Below are positions 45,482-59,171 of a stretch of DNA of 64,000 bases, in pieces (position 1 is the first letter of the stretch; each line of letters starts with the position of its first letter). Origin of the DNA: Daucus carota subsp. sativus (Eukaryota; Streptophyta; Magnoliopsida; Apiales; Apiaceae); contig NC_030381.2 of NCBI RefSeq assembly GCF_001625215.2, forward strand, positions 35,338,689 to 35,402,688. The letters are read 5' to 3'. Made by a program: the position numbers and the translations under genes. Below the pieces are notes generated by a model. The model worked only from the letters and a program-made list of their open reading frames with translations, made no database searches and was not told where the DNA came from.

Positions 45482-46428
45482 TTTCTTCTCAAAAATTGAG
45501 AAGAAAATGGCTTAGAGAATGTCGAAGAACTCCCCAGGTGAATACTAATTTATCTATTTGCCGCCAGGGCTAGTTTTGCCCGAGACCAGAGATGAAAATG
45601 ATAAGAAAAACAACTGAGAAATTCGATTGATATAAAGATATATCTGAGAAATATGAGGTCCAGGGAGTTGAGGAATGTTTCTATATTTAGTAATTCACAT
45701 GATCCTCTAAACCATACTTGGAAAGTCTACTTTTGGTTCCTACTCCATTGCTGTCTGATTTTTTAGCATAATTTAGAAGGTAACTGATTGTTATTAATTT
45801 GTAGTTGAGCCTGAAATGTAGCTAACAGTGTCAATGATCATCATATAAGACACCCTAATCTTTTGTGATTTCTAAATGCATGCTATTTTTATATAGTTCC
45901 CATGCATGCAGCATGCACAGACGTAGACATTGATGGTGTGGAGTACGTATAGCTGAAATGGCATTGCAAGAAGCTTTACATTAGTCGAACTCAAGTCTTC
46001 CGTAAGCATGGGCTGTAATATCATGTTAAGTGACCAATTCTCCTAAAATCTATTTAGCCTATGCCAGCTATTTGTGATCTATTTAGCGGGTCCAATAAGT
46101 CTCAAACATCATTCATTAAACAAATTCACCCACATGTTAAAGCCAACTCTTCTGATGAATGACAACTATTTTGAAGCAGAGTGGGTATAATTTACTGGCA
46201 TAAACTTCCTATTTTATCGGCAGCTTGTATATAAACTTAAAGAACATGCATTAAGTAAACATCCAACTTATTTATCCATCTCTCAGAATAATCTGAGACA
46301 GCAGAACAGGTTCATACATAGTTATAGTTGAAATGTTTAATATCGAAACCAAAATGCAAAGTGAACTACGCGCAGTTCAATGTTGAAAGCAAAACACAGA
46401 GATACATAACAGCTGTAAGCTTTAGACC
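45482..46428. other. PME 3 promoter and sucrose synthase 3' UTR
   Basis: Holds a TATA-like CTTTATATC (minus strand, ~45632) about 150 bases before PME 3. The right part is the 3' UTR of sucrose synthase. No other gene. Confidence 0.5.
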
Positions 46429-49400
46429 TCAATCCTCATCCACAGCTAAAGGAATCATCTTCACCTGTAATACAAAAAAAAAAAGAAAAAGAAATTATAT
46501 GCAATCTGTTACAAGTCACAACCAGTAAGAACTTGCTGTATGTTCATTCGCTTGCTTCCATGTGTTAAGACTTGACCCTTAAATGAAAAATGGGTATGAT
46601 GTAAGATATTATATTAATGTTGTGTTTGGTTGGGCTGAATGAATTCGAAATGAACTGAATAAAATTTGAACATAGATAGTTGTTCAGAAATTTCATTCTT
46701 CGCCCACTTCATTCCTTACACACAATACTAGAAATGGAATGGAATGCAAAAATAAGTGACTGGTAAGTAAGTGTAAAAAGTAAAACTAGCTTATAAGAGT
46801 TAATTCTCAAGAAGTATATATGTGAAGTGACTTCTTTAAAATTTGTAATTAATATACACAAAACTATATTAGCAACACCACATGCAACTTATATACGTGA
46901 AGTGACTTCTTTTAAGTTTGTAATTAATATACACAAAACTATACATATACAACTTTTAATGATCTTTATTTTCTGTAACTTTTAAGTTATATATATTATC
47001 ATCAATTTAAATTATCCAGACGAAAAATAACTTTTGCGTTGCTACTTGAAAAAAATAATAGCAATAAGTAACTTTCTTGAGATAAGACCCACGGACCTAA
47101 GAATTAGTGACTGTTTATTAAATTACTTGCACTTACTACAAACTTTTGGGAGAACTAACCTGATCACTATACTTTGTAGCGTAGAACATCTCCAAATATC
47201 GTCGATTCTCTAGCCTGTCAAGCTTTGTTACATGTTTCCAGAACCCATAAACCCCAGCTAATGACAGAAGCCTCTCTGAGTATATCTTCCAAGTGTACCT
47301 GCACATATAATTTAGATATGGGGGCAGAATTATGTAAAATTGTTTGACCACATTTAAAGCAAAACATCATACTTTTGATGGATGCGTGCAAGTGCTCCAT
47401 CAGATATTTGATTCCAGTAGCTCTGATCTCTCTGGGTCCGTTCAAAAAAGTTGACCAAATTGATTGTAACCTGCTCAGGGTGATAGGGATCAATGTGGAA
47501 TCCAGATATGCCATGCTCTATAATTTCTGCAGGACCTCCGTGAAGGGTAGCAAAGGTAGGGAGACCGCAAGTCATTGCCTCCACAACTGTGAGCCCAAAA
47601 GCTTCATAGAAAGCAGGCTGAAAAGAATGTGTGAATCAAATAATGAGACTATGTACTTACAGAAGGCATGTAAAGTACTTAAATAATTTTTACCTGAACA
47701 AAGACACCTTTTGTATCTGCAATGTAACGGTAAAGTTCACCATTACGAGCTCGATTCATCTGTGCAGTTATCCATCGAAATTGCCCATTTAGGTTGTACT
47801 TGTTCATTAGACCATGCATCTTCTCAATCTCAGTGATCTCTTCTCTATCCTTTGATTGTTTTATATCGATGTAGCCACCAACTACAACGAGATTTGCTAG
47901 TTCTCTTAGCCTTGTATCTTTACCATAAGACTCAACTAGCCCAGTCAGGTTTTTCACTTTATCCAATCTTGCCATGGAAAAGATAATGGGCTTTGATGGA
48001 TTACTCAGCATACCACTGCATATAATATAGACAAAGTATCAGCAAAAATGACCTCTGTAACAAGAAACCTTAATAGTTAAATTCCTCAAAACCCTCCATA
48101 TATGGAAAGTTGTAAATGGCATCTGCAATGCAGCCCAATGGACCAGGCCCAGCCCAACAGCCAAGTAACCAAGCAGTACTAATTGCTTACAGTAGACTTC
48201 GTGCAGGGGCAAGAAGAGAAATTCCGACAGAGAAGGGGTTAAGTGGGGGAACAGAGAGGAAAAAGAGGGCATTGAGAGTTTTGTTTTGCATACACTTAAT
48301 AAGGGTTCTAGGAGTGAGAGGCTACTCGAAAGTCCTCATTTATCTGTCTTTAGATTCCGTTCTATTGTATTTCCCGTTTGTAAGCAACAATTGAAGTCCA
48401 GTGTAGAATTTTGTGGGTTCCATCATGTTTCAATTAAATAAGTATTCCTTCCTACTTCCTAGTATATATTGTAATATATATAATGTAGCCAAAAAAATCA
48501 GGAAAATTATGGCACCAAACAACCCATAGGAGAAAAGAGAGTAATTTTGGAATCATGTCTATAGTGCTCGGAATGCAACAAGCTTAACAAAACTCCAATG
48601 TCTTCTTCCATGAAAGCCACTTGGCAATACTTCTAGTCTCGTAGAACAATGATCAATCCCATTATGGTCATTATACAAAAATAAGATTTTGAAATTCAAT
48701 TAGCAATAAAACAAAAGCTGGAGTTCACACCCTGACCTAACAGGATGCTTTGAATGTTGAATGAGCAAGAACCATGATCAAGTGAATGTTTATAAGATAC
48801 ACCAGAATGTGTGAAAAATCTTAAAGCAACATTAACATGTAAATATAGATTTAGCACAAAAAACCAGTAAAAACACACAGAAATGAGAAACTTACATATG
48901 TTCATTGCTCTGCTCTGGATCATATAACAGCTTTTCAATCGCGCCATGTAATGCAGTAAGTCTCATATCCTTTTCTGTGTATGAGAAGTAAATGCTCATA
49001 TCTGCTCCAGGAGAGACGATATTGAACTTGGGATCAAACACATTAATGCCATGAACTACACGATACAGCCCAGGCAGAGTGAAGCCTGTGTAACTCTCAT
49101 ACTGTCCAACACAGTTTTTGCTGAAATAGTGGGAAAATGTTAAAGTGTGTATATGCATAGATTCTACAAAACACTATATTCTCATAAGCTTAAAAAGGTG
49201 AGAATCGAAGAGTTTTACTAATTTTTATGAGCTTGTTCACTCAGCTTCAACACAATAACAGTAGTTAATCATGTGGAAGTATATGCAATATACATTAGTA
49301 AGAAATACTTTTGAAACAGAATATTAAGGAAAAAAAAAACTAAAATGAGAATCTTATTCTAGGAAAGTACTTATGATCAGAAGATTGTCCCTCCTGTAAC

Positions 49401-52400
49401 GAGTAGATTCCTTGTATCAGGCAATAAGAGACAAATATTTTATGGAAGTTGGAGAATTCAAGAAATTTCTTTCCATGAAGTGAGATGCATACCTTCCAGC
49501 AATCTCCTGGTATGTGCTGGTGACAATGAAATCTGCAGAGTTCATAGCAATGAGATCAGCAGTAAACTGGCTTGAGAAATGGTATTTGTCTTCGTAATTT
49601 CTCCAGTACAAGTCAGAATCAGGGTACTTAGTTTTTTCCAGCGCATGAGCGATGTTGCACTGTATAAGTTGACATTGTTAGGAATAAATGCTTGAAAGTG
49701 AGTCAGGGACAAAAAAATTAGAACTTATTTAGACCTGTGTGACACCAAGTTTATTAGCTAACAGGGAAGCAACAAGATTCCCATCACTATAGTTCCCAAT
49801 GATGAGGTCTGGAACACCCTGTAATTCTGCAGCAATTTCATTTGATACATCCTAATAAAAAATAACCCATATCAGATAAATGCTTAGAAGATGTGGAAAA
49901 GGTCCTGTAATCAACTACTGGGACTATCTTGGAAAATCAGTGAAGAAGAAGATAATTAAAAGGGAAATTTGTACCTCAGCAAAGGTCTCCAAATAAGGCC
50001 ACACATCAAATCTAGAAATCCATTTTCGAAGAATGCTTTTCTCAGTCCTAAAAGGCACGCGCAGAATATGTGTGTGCTCGGTTCCACTGACTCTTTCTAT
50101 TCGCTGATTGCATGTAGTTCCTTTAGCATCAGGTATCAATCGTGTGACCTTACACAGTCCAAACAGGGAACCATTAAAATCGAACTTGGTAATGGAAGAT
50201 TATTGAGACGATAATCATAAGAAGTACAAATTTAGCTAGGAACAAGTTTCATGTTGGGATAAGACAGGTGAGTATCAAGTATACTTACAATAAGTATATT
50301 TGGGTAAACATCCAGTCCTTGCTCCTTTATTCTGAAAAGCATCTCATTCTCCAGGGCACGCACTTGATCAAGTATGTAGACAACCTTTATCCATAAAGAT
50401 AAAAATGTAATTGGCAGGGAACACATATTTGTAGTACAAAAACAAATACAATAACTTCTTTTTGTGAAAATTAGGACAGAGAAGCAAAGTTGTCATTCAC
50501 ACAAATTATGAACTGTGAAATCTAATTATTTGTTATACAAGATCACATTACCTGTCCACCAGTGTCAGGCAGACCTAATACATTCGCTTGGCCAAAATAT
50601 CCATGGGGGGAGAGAATCACAATGTTGAAGACCATAGGAATCATCCCAAGAAATTTCTCCAAGGTAGCTGCATCAGGAGCCTGAAGGATGTCAAGAAGTA
50701 GATGGACAGTTTCGGATACCCGATGCGCTGTGTTACCCCAACCTTTCTCGAAGCCCATACCTTGGAGTCTACTTTCAAAGCAATGATAAAATTCAGAGGG
50801 GTTTTCTATCATGGTGTAAGAACAATTTACAAGCCAAATATATTACTTCTTTTTGGAGAGGATACTATAAATCTTCATAGTCACTTACACATATTCAAAC
50901 TCAGAACATGGTGCATCCGGTTTAAAATAAGAAAGATATTCCGCTGCCCTAGCCAATGCCAAATGAAGTCCAGATATAGTTTGTATCCGGTCATTTAGCA
51001 TCCTTACCTGGAAAACATCATGAACAGTGTGTTAACTGTTAAGCTTTTCTTTAAATTTTTTGCTTACTATTTAGAATGACATAAGTAATTGCTTCAACAT
51101 ATGAAGATAATAACAAGAAGATAAGTAACCAAGTCATAACAAATATATATATGACAGTTATTAAATAAGTTGACATACGTGTCCCTTATGTTTGTGTGTA
51201 CGGAGAAACTCAAGCAGAGGGTCTAAATTCTCTTTATTTCGGAACATAAAAGAAGATAGGTGACGGTTGAGAAACTGAACCCCGCTGCCAATGGAAGGTG
51301 ATTGCGTCAGACGAGGAAGTGTTGATTCGAATGGATCGAAGTCAATCTCAAGCACAAAGTTCTTGTTGTACCTATAATGTAATCTTTGTTGACTTAGTTA
51401 AGTTATGGCAAGGAAGGGCTACATATTTACTGAAACCTTGTATTAAAACATCTCTTAGTTTCAAATAAGAGAACATGAAGAATCTTAAAACATGGTGAAC
51501 TGCAAGAAAAGGTGAGGTTACTTACTCTCCATTGACAAGTTCTTCCTTGAATTGAAGATATTCTGAAACATTTAAATGCTCCACACTCAGTTCATACACA
51601 TTTACGCGGATAAATTCCCAAATACCTGGCCTTGGACGAATAGCAATGGCAACTAAAGGAGGTAGAACAATAGCTTCCTACAAGCACAATAACATATATA
51701 CTTAAGAATTTAGCAAGATAATGAATAAGTTTACCAGCGATCTGACCAATATAAACCATAATTAAACAAATATACATATATATAACTAATAAGCTTCATT
51801 AGCATGTAACATACATAAACCAGGACAACATTAATAAATATATTGTTCCTTCATTCTCATCCTAGTGACATACATAAAAAAGCAGGATTACAGATTTCAT
51901 ATATAGATTTAATACACACGTAACTGAATTTTTTTATCAGTTTGGAAATCCATATCTATGTTGAAAAATCGAGAGTTCAAACCAAGAACTTTGAGAGATA
52001 ATTTTTGAAGTTTATACAACACCATTATATATTTTGAATTATTCATGGGGTCACATAATTGGCATTCTTATATTTAATAATGCTATTTAGTAACTTTTTT
52101 AATGTTTGTCGGCAAAATGTGTTGCTTCCTAGTTACTAGATCCACCCCTGGTTATAATTGTTAATATATTTATTTAGAAATTATTTCTAGAAGTTCAATG
52201 AAAAGAACAGATATGCACTGAAATATAATTTAGATCGGCATAGTATGGGAATAAGACATATCAACTCGGCTTGTGATGAGTTCTACTCGTATATCCAATT
52301 AAGAAATTCCTCTACAAATTCAATGACATAGAGATGCACTGAAACATCATTTAGATACACATATTATGGGAATAAGACATATCAGGTCAATTTGTAATAA

Positions 52401-53105
52401 GCAATCAATAATTAACTCAAGTTTATATGAGGTGAAAGAACATTTTAGTCGGAAATTTCATTGTCTACTCATAGATGATCCTAATACAGTGAACACATAT
52501 GATGTTAGCATTTAAATCTTTATTTGATTTGTGAAAATGGTCAGTTATAAAAATTTAAATACTTACACAAACATGCCTCAACTGAGGTTTGAAACATCAA
52601 CATGTTTTTACCAAGAGGATGTATCCAAAAAAAATTATTTGAGGAATTGAACTAGCTCCATAAGACAATGTGTTCTGAAGCAAGCTCAAGCTGAAATGGT
52701 AATTTTAGAGGGCAGATATGATTTATTTCAATTTAAGGGGTTGAGCGTCACCTGGGAACATCTCAAGATTTGGATAAAGGGGCCATCTTTGAGCTTTTTG
52801 AGTCCATCTTCACCAACAACACTGTCCAAATCATCTATCAGATCATGGGATTGTAATATCCCCTTTCCGCGAGCTACATATCTTTCCAATGGACAGATAA
52901 AACAAGATTTTAGATACAAAATTAAATGAAAAAATCAGCAACCAACTGGAAATATTCCAATTCATCAATAAAGAAGATGAAAAGGCAGAGAGTAGTGGAT
53001 TACTTACCGGTTGAACAGATTGACAAGTTCATTCCGGTGAGCAGATAGGGTATCTTCAACCCTGTCACGCATGCTCAGTGGCCCATTAATTAAAGTGTGT
53101 GGCAT
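46429..53105 (-). CDS. Sucrose synthase, SUS2/3-type
   Basis: Fifteen exons with GT-AG borders, all in phase: 53008-53105, 52752-52881, 51526-51677, 51179-51371, 50889-51007, 50552-50768, 50289-50384, 49975-50148, 49735-49851, 49493-49659, 48896-49120, 47694-48015, 47373-47617, 47160-47298, 46429-46464; 809 residues, the normal length. It converts sucrose plus UDP reversibly to UDP-glucose plus fructose, feeding starch and cell-wall synthesis. Signs: N-terminal [73 protein letters not shown], and the GT-B donor-site E-x7-E in [16 protein letters not shown]. Best fit is SUS2/SUS3-like ([27 protein letters not shown]). Odd: the N-terminal regulatory serine lacks the basic residue at -3 ([10 protein letters not shown] where LTRxxS is usual). 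Exon 6 start at 50768 was chosen because it restores the family reading. Confidence 0.96.
46823..46943. repeat. Imperfect tandem duplication in last intron of sucrose synthase
   Basis: Two copies of GTGAAGTGACTTCTTT.. followed by TTTGTAATTAATATACACAA, starting at 46823 and 46899, 76 bases apart. Confidence 0.75.
48016..48895. other. Large sucrose synthase intron with inserted non-coding sequence
   Basis: This 880-base intron is much longer than the other introns of the downstream half. The stretch ~48080-48440 has a composition unlike the rest (GAAGGGGTTAAGTGGGGGAA, GGTTCTAGGAGTGAGAGGC) and may be a fragment of an old retroelement end. No coding recognised. Confidence 0.35.
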
Positions 53106-53198
53106 CTTTAAAATTAACTGTATTGAACTTCTCAAATATTTAGTGAGCAATTGATTGGGAAAATGTGAAGGTGACTGCTATTTGTGTGTGTATGGGGG

Positions 53199-53208
53199 AA
53201 TATAAAGA
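53199..53208 (-). promoter_or_regulatory. TATA-like box of sucrose synthase
   Basis: CTTTATATTCC on the minus strand about 95 bases before the start codon. If transcription starts ~30 bases downstream, the leader is short and unspliced; sucrose synthase genes often have a leader intron, so another upstream start is possible. Confidence 0.45.
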
Positions 53209-53296
53209 GCGAGGTGGTGAAGGAGTTAACATTTGGGGGGGTTTGAAAAAATCCAAAAGATGTTTGACGTGTCAAGCTGCATGCAACTCTAGAGTT

Positions 53297-53945
53297 CCGT
53301 AGTCATTCAAGATTAATATAACTTCATAATTATCACTAGAGAAGAGATATCTATTCATCAAGTTTATCTCATTTTTCACTGTGTCAGCCTTCTTGTACTA
53401 CTAGTAATAGTGTAATACCAGCAGCTAGGGGCCAGTAAATTATCAATCTGTGGGCTTTGCATAGCAGCTTCTTTCATCATGCAATTCTTTTTACACCCTC
53501 ATTAATTTTCTCTCTCTGAACAACCATTTTCAGAATATTGTGCATGCAGTGCACTACCGTGCCTTTACTTCTTCCATAAATGATAAGTATGAAATGAAAT
53601 AGGCGAAAATTGAATGACAGTCGGTCGGCAGAATAGTCTTAATGTGTTTGAGGTGACAAACTTCACACATGGCATCTCTACATTTCAGTATTCATTTAAG
53701 ATTGATATAAATTCATAATTATCACCAGAAAAAGAGATCTATCCACCATGTTTCAACTCATCTTTCGATTTGCACAGCCTTCTACTACTAGAAATACCAA
53801 CAGCTAGGAGCTTTGGAATTTTATTATATGTCGGCTTTGCTTGGCAGTTCTTTCATCATGCATGATTTGCGCACAGTTACAACCGTTTTTGGAAGATTGT
53901 GTATGCAGTGCCGTGCCTCTACTTCTTTTCATAAATGAAAAGACG
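53297..53945. repeat. Imperfect tandem duplication in the sucrose synthase promoter
   Basis: Copy 1 (~53297-53590) and copy 2 (~53690-53945), about 388 bases apart. Shared blocks in the same order: CATTCAAGATTAATATAA / CATTTAAGATTGATATAA; TTCATAATTATCACTAGAGA / TTCATAATTATCACCAGAAA; TTTCATCATGCA; ATTGTGCATGCAGTGC / ATTGTGTATGCAGTGC; TTACTTCTTCCATAAATGA / CTACTTCTTTTCATAAATGA. Non-coding. Confidence 0.8.
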
Positions 53946-55585
53946 ATCTAATTGTAGCTAGTAGAGTCCGAATATTGTTACATGGAACACTTGTGTCAAT
54001 GCCGAGGACTTATGCGAACAAAGGACACCTCGCGGGAAATCTTAAACATAATTGCCACCATGTCTTTTAATGGTTCTAAATAAATATTAACACAACGGCA
54101 GTCCTAAAAGTCTGCTCTTACTTCTCTTGATAGTCCTACAGTCCAAACCTAGAAGCTCCTACTCCTCTGACATCTAAATAGAGTGCATAGTGCTATATAA
54201 ATGCTAAAGCATCTAAATATGTCATATATATGCTAACTAAAAAAATTGTTACTGTCAATACTAACCAAATGCCATAATATTCTAATTACGCCAACCATGA
54301 AAAAGCAACAAACAGTAATCTAATTTCTTCTCTATATAAGTGTAACTTGTTTTCCTCAGTAAATTACCAGTAAGGAGTTGAAGATAGATATAACATTACT
54401 TGATGATAACGGAAATTACCTGAGCAGAAAGACTACTTCTCAGAGGCATTCCTTTACCTCATAACAAACTCTTCAACTGATTCTGATGGACCCTGCCACC
54501 ATTCGAAAACTCGAAACAAGGCAACTAAATCATCCTTCAACCCAAGTCCACCTGCAATAAGCAGATACAACAGTATATTCTCATCAATCTACAAGTCAAA
54601 GCAAAAACAAAATGTTCATCGGCAATCTTATGGATGTTTTTACATTTAAGCTCATCTAGCAACCAACCAAACAATCTTCTTAAAGTGTCACAATTAATCG
54701 AAATATTGATACAGCATTCGTATTAAGATAAATATTATTTTTAATAATTATCTAATCACTGTGTAGATATAAAAATCCGAATACTCCCGGAGCATTCAGC
54801 ATTGTCCGAATATAGTATAAAATGCACAAATTGGAGATAAGAACATAAACTGATGGAAACCTGGCCTAGATTAAATACAATAAAATTCGTTGACAACATA
54901 CCACAATTGGATTAGGTAGTTTCAATATGAGGATGTTCTCTTCAATTATAAAAAAATGTAAAAACTCTTACCACCGTTGGTCCCCAAATTTGTACTACAA
55001 GTACTCGCTATCGCCACATATGAAAACTGCAGCCACCAAGAATGTGTTTGAATACACATTGGTTCATGTAACCAGCTGCATTTACAGACCCTCTAGCAGA
55101 TGCTGTTAATATCATTCTCAGCACTGCCATTGGCAACCAACTCTAGTGAGGCAGTGTCAGCTATAATATTTACTAGCGGAAAGAAATTACTAGCTGCATC
55201 CATAACATTCTCAGAGGTCATAAAATTTTGTCTATTTTCTAGCGAATATGCCTACTTTGATATCTGGACGTACTGTTAGCTGTTTGCTATATTATGTTAC
55301 TTTTGCACCCCAAACATAGTGACGGATGATTCTAAGATTGCGTAATGACTGTATGTACCTCGTATGCACAAAACTCCGGCTGCTAGTCAGAAAAAGTACG
55401 GTGCCAATAACAAATAAAATGTAAGTTTGAGTGTGTAGTGTGTACGATAATAGCACGTGAATGCTATCCTTTCCCGGCTTCACCGTGCCATACCTATTAA
55501 ACAACCAACTCAACTTTATATTAATCGTGAGAAGTGCATCCTCAAAATTCTACTCTGTAAGAGGCTCAAACCAATTATCAATGAA
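53946..55585. other. Upstream region of sucrose synthase, no gene assigned
   Basis: Mostly AT-rich spacer. At 54454-54551 (minus strand) an acceptor-like TTGCAG is followed by an open stretch coding VALFRVFEWWQGPSES and ending EEFVMR before a stop; it looks like a terminal exon but I cannot name it and see no partner exons. Confidence 0.35.
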
Positions 55586-55589
55586 AAAA

Positions 55590-55740
55590 AATACCCTTGT
55601 TTTTATTGCACCACATGTCATCGCCTCTCCCATACTCTATAATATACTCAATATCCTCTGGAATCAACGTCATCTCCCCGTGCTTCATTAATAAGGTGTC
55701 AGTCTCCGGCCTCCACCTCTCAACTACAACTGATTTCCGC
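55590..55740 (-). pseudogene. Plant mobile domain (PMD/MAIN-like) fragment
   Basis: On the minus strand VVVERWRPETDTLLMKHGEM followed by TLIPEDIEYIIEYG matches the core of the plant mobile domain (the ALVERWRPETHTF..GE.TITLEDV pattern of MAIN/MAIL proteins and of transposon-borne PMDs). A stop precedes the motif and the usual VPVDG continuation is missing. Weak further similarity may extend to ~55998. It is a relic, either of a host MAIL gene or of a PMD-carrying transposon. Confidence 0.65.
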
Positions 55741-55999
55741 TTCTAATCAGTTTGTAGCACCGCATGACTGTGGTAAACACCCCAAAACCACACATATGTA
55801 ACAGCTCCCTCTATGATCTCCAAAACTACCAATCTCGCATGTGTGAGTTATCACAAAACGTCTGCAACTTCCGTCCACCCCCATTCCACAGCTCAACACT
55901 AACATGATACTACTATCCCCACAAAATAGTTGACGGTTCCTGCAATATATCATCCACGGCATGCGACAGCAACACACCATCCAGATCATGCACATCATC

Positions 56000-58900
56000 G
56001 ATCACTAAAACATATTAATGAAACAAATAACATTTCAACATCTCTTCCATAAAATCAAACAATAGTTAATGACAAATTAATGGCTTAAATTCATTTCGCC
56101 ATTGAAGTTTGACATGTTGTACACAACAACCATGCTTGTTTTAAAAAATACGGTTCAATCATTAAAGTTAACTCATACGTGTTTCCTCACCATAATCACA
56201 AAGAATTAAAAAAAGCGGACGGAGTGCGTTACACTCGCTCTGAAAGAAAGTGATCATATCATGCTGAGAGAACAAGACCTAGTATAGGCTGAATCTGTGT
56301 CAGGCCCGACTCAGGTCCACTTTCACATAATATTTTTATAGACAAAGTTATGGACAACAAAAGAATATTAGGCATTCTTCATGCTTTCTTCCTATTAGTC
56401 ACTTCATTTTCAATTAATAATTAACTTTTCTTTACAAAAGTATTAATTAATACACTTGTTAATACCATCCTTCTCATCCATAGGCGCTACAAGATAGAGT
56501 ACCCCGTCTGATTTTTTAAATATAATTAATTATAACACATTTTTTAAAAATTAATATGGTAAATTTTAATAAATTAAATATTATTATATTATTTTAAGAT
56601 ATTTGATTAGTGTCCCGATTAATCGTTCCAGTTTATCCTTGATTATCTGATTAGTTATTAAATGATAACCTCATTGATTATTTTCGATTTCGATTTTTAT
56701 AACACTTCTCAGGACCAGCAAAGTCGTACATCAAACATATTTTGCTTTAATTATAATTTAGATTTTTCTGGGATAAAAGATAAAAAAGATATATTTCTTA
56801 TATATATTTATTTTAGGTTACTTGATTAATATATTGAAAACGTCCCAAAAACTAAGAATACCAGAAACATATTATCAAACACTATTAATCCTACACACAT
56901 ACATAGATACACAAATACATAGAGTCATAAATACATACACACGCACACACATAAATAAATAATTAATAGTATGTCTTTTTATGACATTGAAAGGCTTGAA
57001 GATGATGATTCGGCTTGAAATCGAAGTTTAAAAGTAATGTTATAATTGATGATTCAACTTGAAATTGAACCGTAAAATTGGTGATATATAATTTCCAGCG
57101 ACTCGCCCTCTCTTGCATGTATATTTGAGTACATGCTATATTTTCCCATCCCAAAGAACGGGCTGGGCTGTGTTTTTTTACACGGCTCCTTTAAAAATCA
57201 TGTTCGTTAAAAGTTTCATTCAACAACTCTTAAGCCATTTGTTATATATGACTTAAGTTGCAAATAGTTGCACCGAATCCACACCCATCTATTAATACTT
57301 CCTTGCAACTCATTGTCATTCTGAAGATCAACCGCAAGCGATGACAACAAAGGGGGGTATCACTATCACCTCAACTCAGCCAATTCGATTAATATATCCC
57401 ACATGAACTCCATATATAAATATGGAATGAATAGGAACAACAATGAAGATCTAATATTTAGTAAATTTTGAACCAATTTTACTCTTATTCCTATTGACCT
57501 ATTTTTAAAAAACAACATTAACTTGAATTGATTTCTCATAGTAATTTCATCGAATACATAATGTACATAATTATATAACTCATATTAAGTTGCATATAAA
57601 ACACATACATACACACCTTTGTTTCAGAGTGTTTAAAGAAGATCATCTGATGCAGCTAATTCAGCTTGGAGCCCTTAGTTTACACTGAATTCTTCAGTGT
57701 CATTTTGTTTCTATAATATCAATAGCAAAGTAAAATTAGTACAAAAATATGTTTAGTAATAATAATAAAATAATAACATGTGTGTGTAAATGAACCTGAA
57801 GTAAAATATTGTAATGCTCCGATAACATAGCGTTCGTTCTCGTGAAATAAAGACAAGCCGAAAGGGAGGGGAACTGGTGATTGGTGAGAGAGACATCCAT
57901 TTCAATTTCCCCGCCAATTTATTTTTTATGTTTTTTTACTAATCCAATTTAAATTCTTTAACTTGATGTAGTGGGTGGGCTGTACCAGAGGGATTGGGTG
58001 GGCCTAGTTTTTTAACTGAAATATGGGCTGATTAGAACTTTTGATTAATTTTACATGGTTACAGCAAATAATGTTAGATGGAAATTAGCTTGTCGCCCGT
58101 TTATTATTCTTAATTTATTTTTTATTGATATTAATAAATTTCCAATTTATTTGATTATTGTTTGATCTCTTTCTACGAGAGTTTGGTCTTTGTTGTTCAT
58201 GATATCCCAGACTAGAGATCTTATGGGATTTTTATGATGTTGAATTAGTGACAAGGGTTTTTGTGGTGATGCATTTAACAACGATATTATTATATGTTTG
58301 TCCAATTTCGATTATATATATAAATGTCGTATGATTTACATTATTAAATTATTTTCTTTTTCCAAAAAATTAAAAAAATAAACAATTTTACATGATTAAA
58401 TAAACAAATTTTCTCCTTTTTTTTGGAAATAACAAAAAGAAAATTCAGAGTAAATAACAAATTTTTGATTGGTTGTGAATGATACTCTGTTTTATAATTT
58501 TTATAGTTAACCAATCTCTATAACATATTTAAAATTAACAATGTTTTAGCGTCCGGAGTGCGGATATAATTTCTTAGTCTCTATAACAAGATTTCACGAA
58601 ATTTATCATCATATTAAAATAAAAATATTCGTGAAATGAGAAGTCATTTGTATTTTATCAAGTAACATCTTCAATGCAGACCCAAGTGCAGCATTGGAGA
58701 AGGGAACTGGTCTTCAGTTTTACCATTGGAGCAAAGCTTCTGAGTTGGCCAGGGTTGCTTTGTAGTGAAATGGCCATCTTTTTACACAATCCTCTTTAAT
58801 CTATGTGACAATAAAAAAGAAGAGGGACTTGGGCTCCTCATTGTGGATGCTCCTATGAGCGTATGTTTCTTTGTGTTCCCTCATGCTTACTACACCAAGA

Positions 58901-59069
58901 GCTTAAAATCCAAAATTTTGTCTTTTGCAACCTATTTTAAATCTAATTTAGTCGCCTAAATCCTATTTCATGGACAGTAGCTTAATAAGAATGAACAAAC
59001 ACCAGAATATATGTTCCCATTTGCCGTAGTGACTTGTCATGGCATTACATAAGGAGATCTCTGCTTATC
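56000..59069. other. AT-rich intergenic region, no gene
   Basis: About 3 kb with no coding sequence I can support; short open frames only. The part around 57100-57200 includes GAACGGGCTGGGCTGTG and an ACACAC-rich stretch at 56930-56960. The last 100 bases are the PR-10 promoter. Confidence 0.5.
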
Positions 59070-59070
59070 C

Positions 59071-59078
59071 TATAAATA
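59071..59078 (+). promoter_or_regulatory. TATA box of the PR-10 gene
   Basis: TATAAATA, 101 bases before the start codon; a good match to plant TATA boxes at a fitting distance. Confidence 0.7.
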
Positions 59079-59171
59079 CTATCCTCACACAATATTACCA
59101 AAACCAACTCAAGAAATATTCTTTGATTTGGCTTAATCTATTAGTTTTCACCCCAACCTTACGTAAACAAC

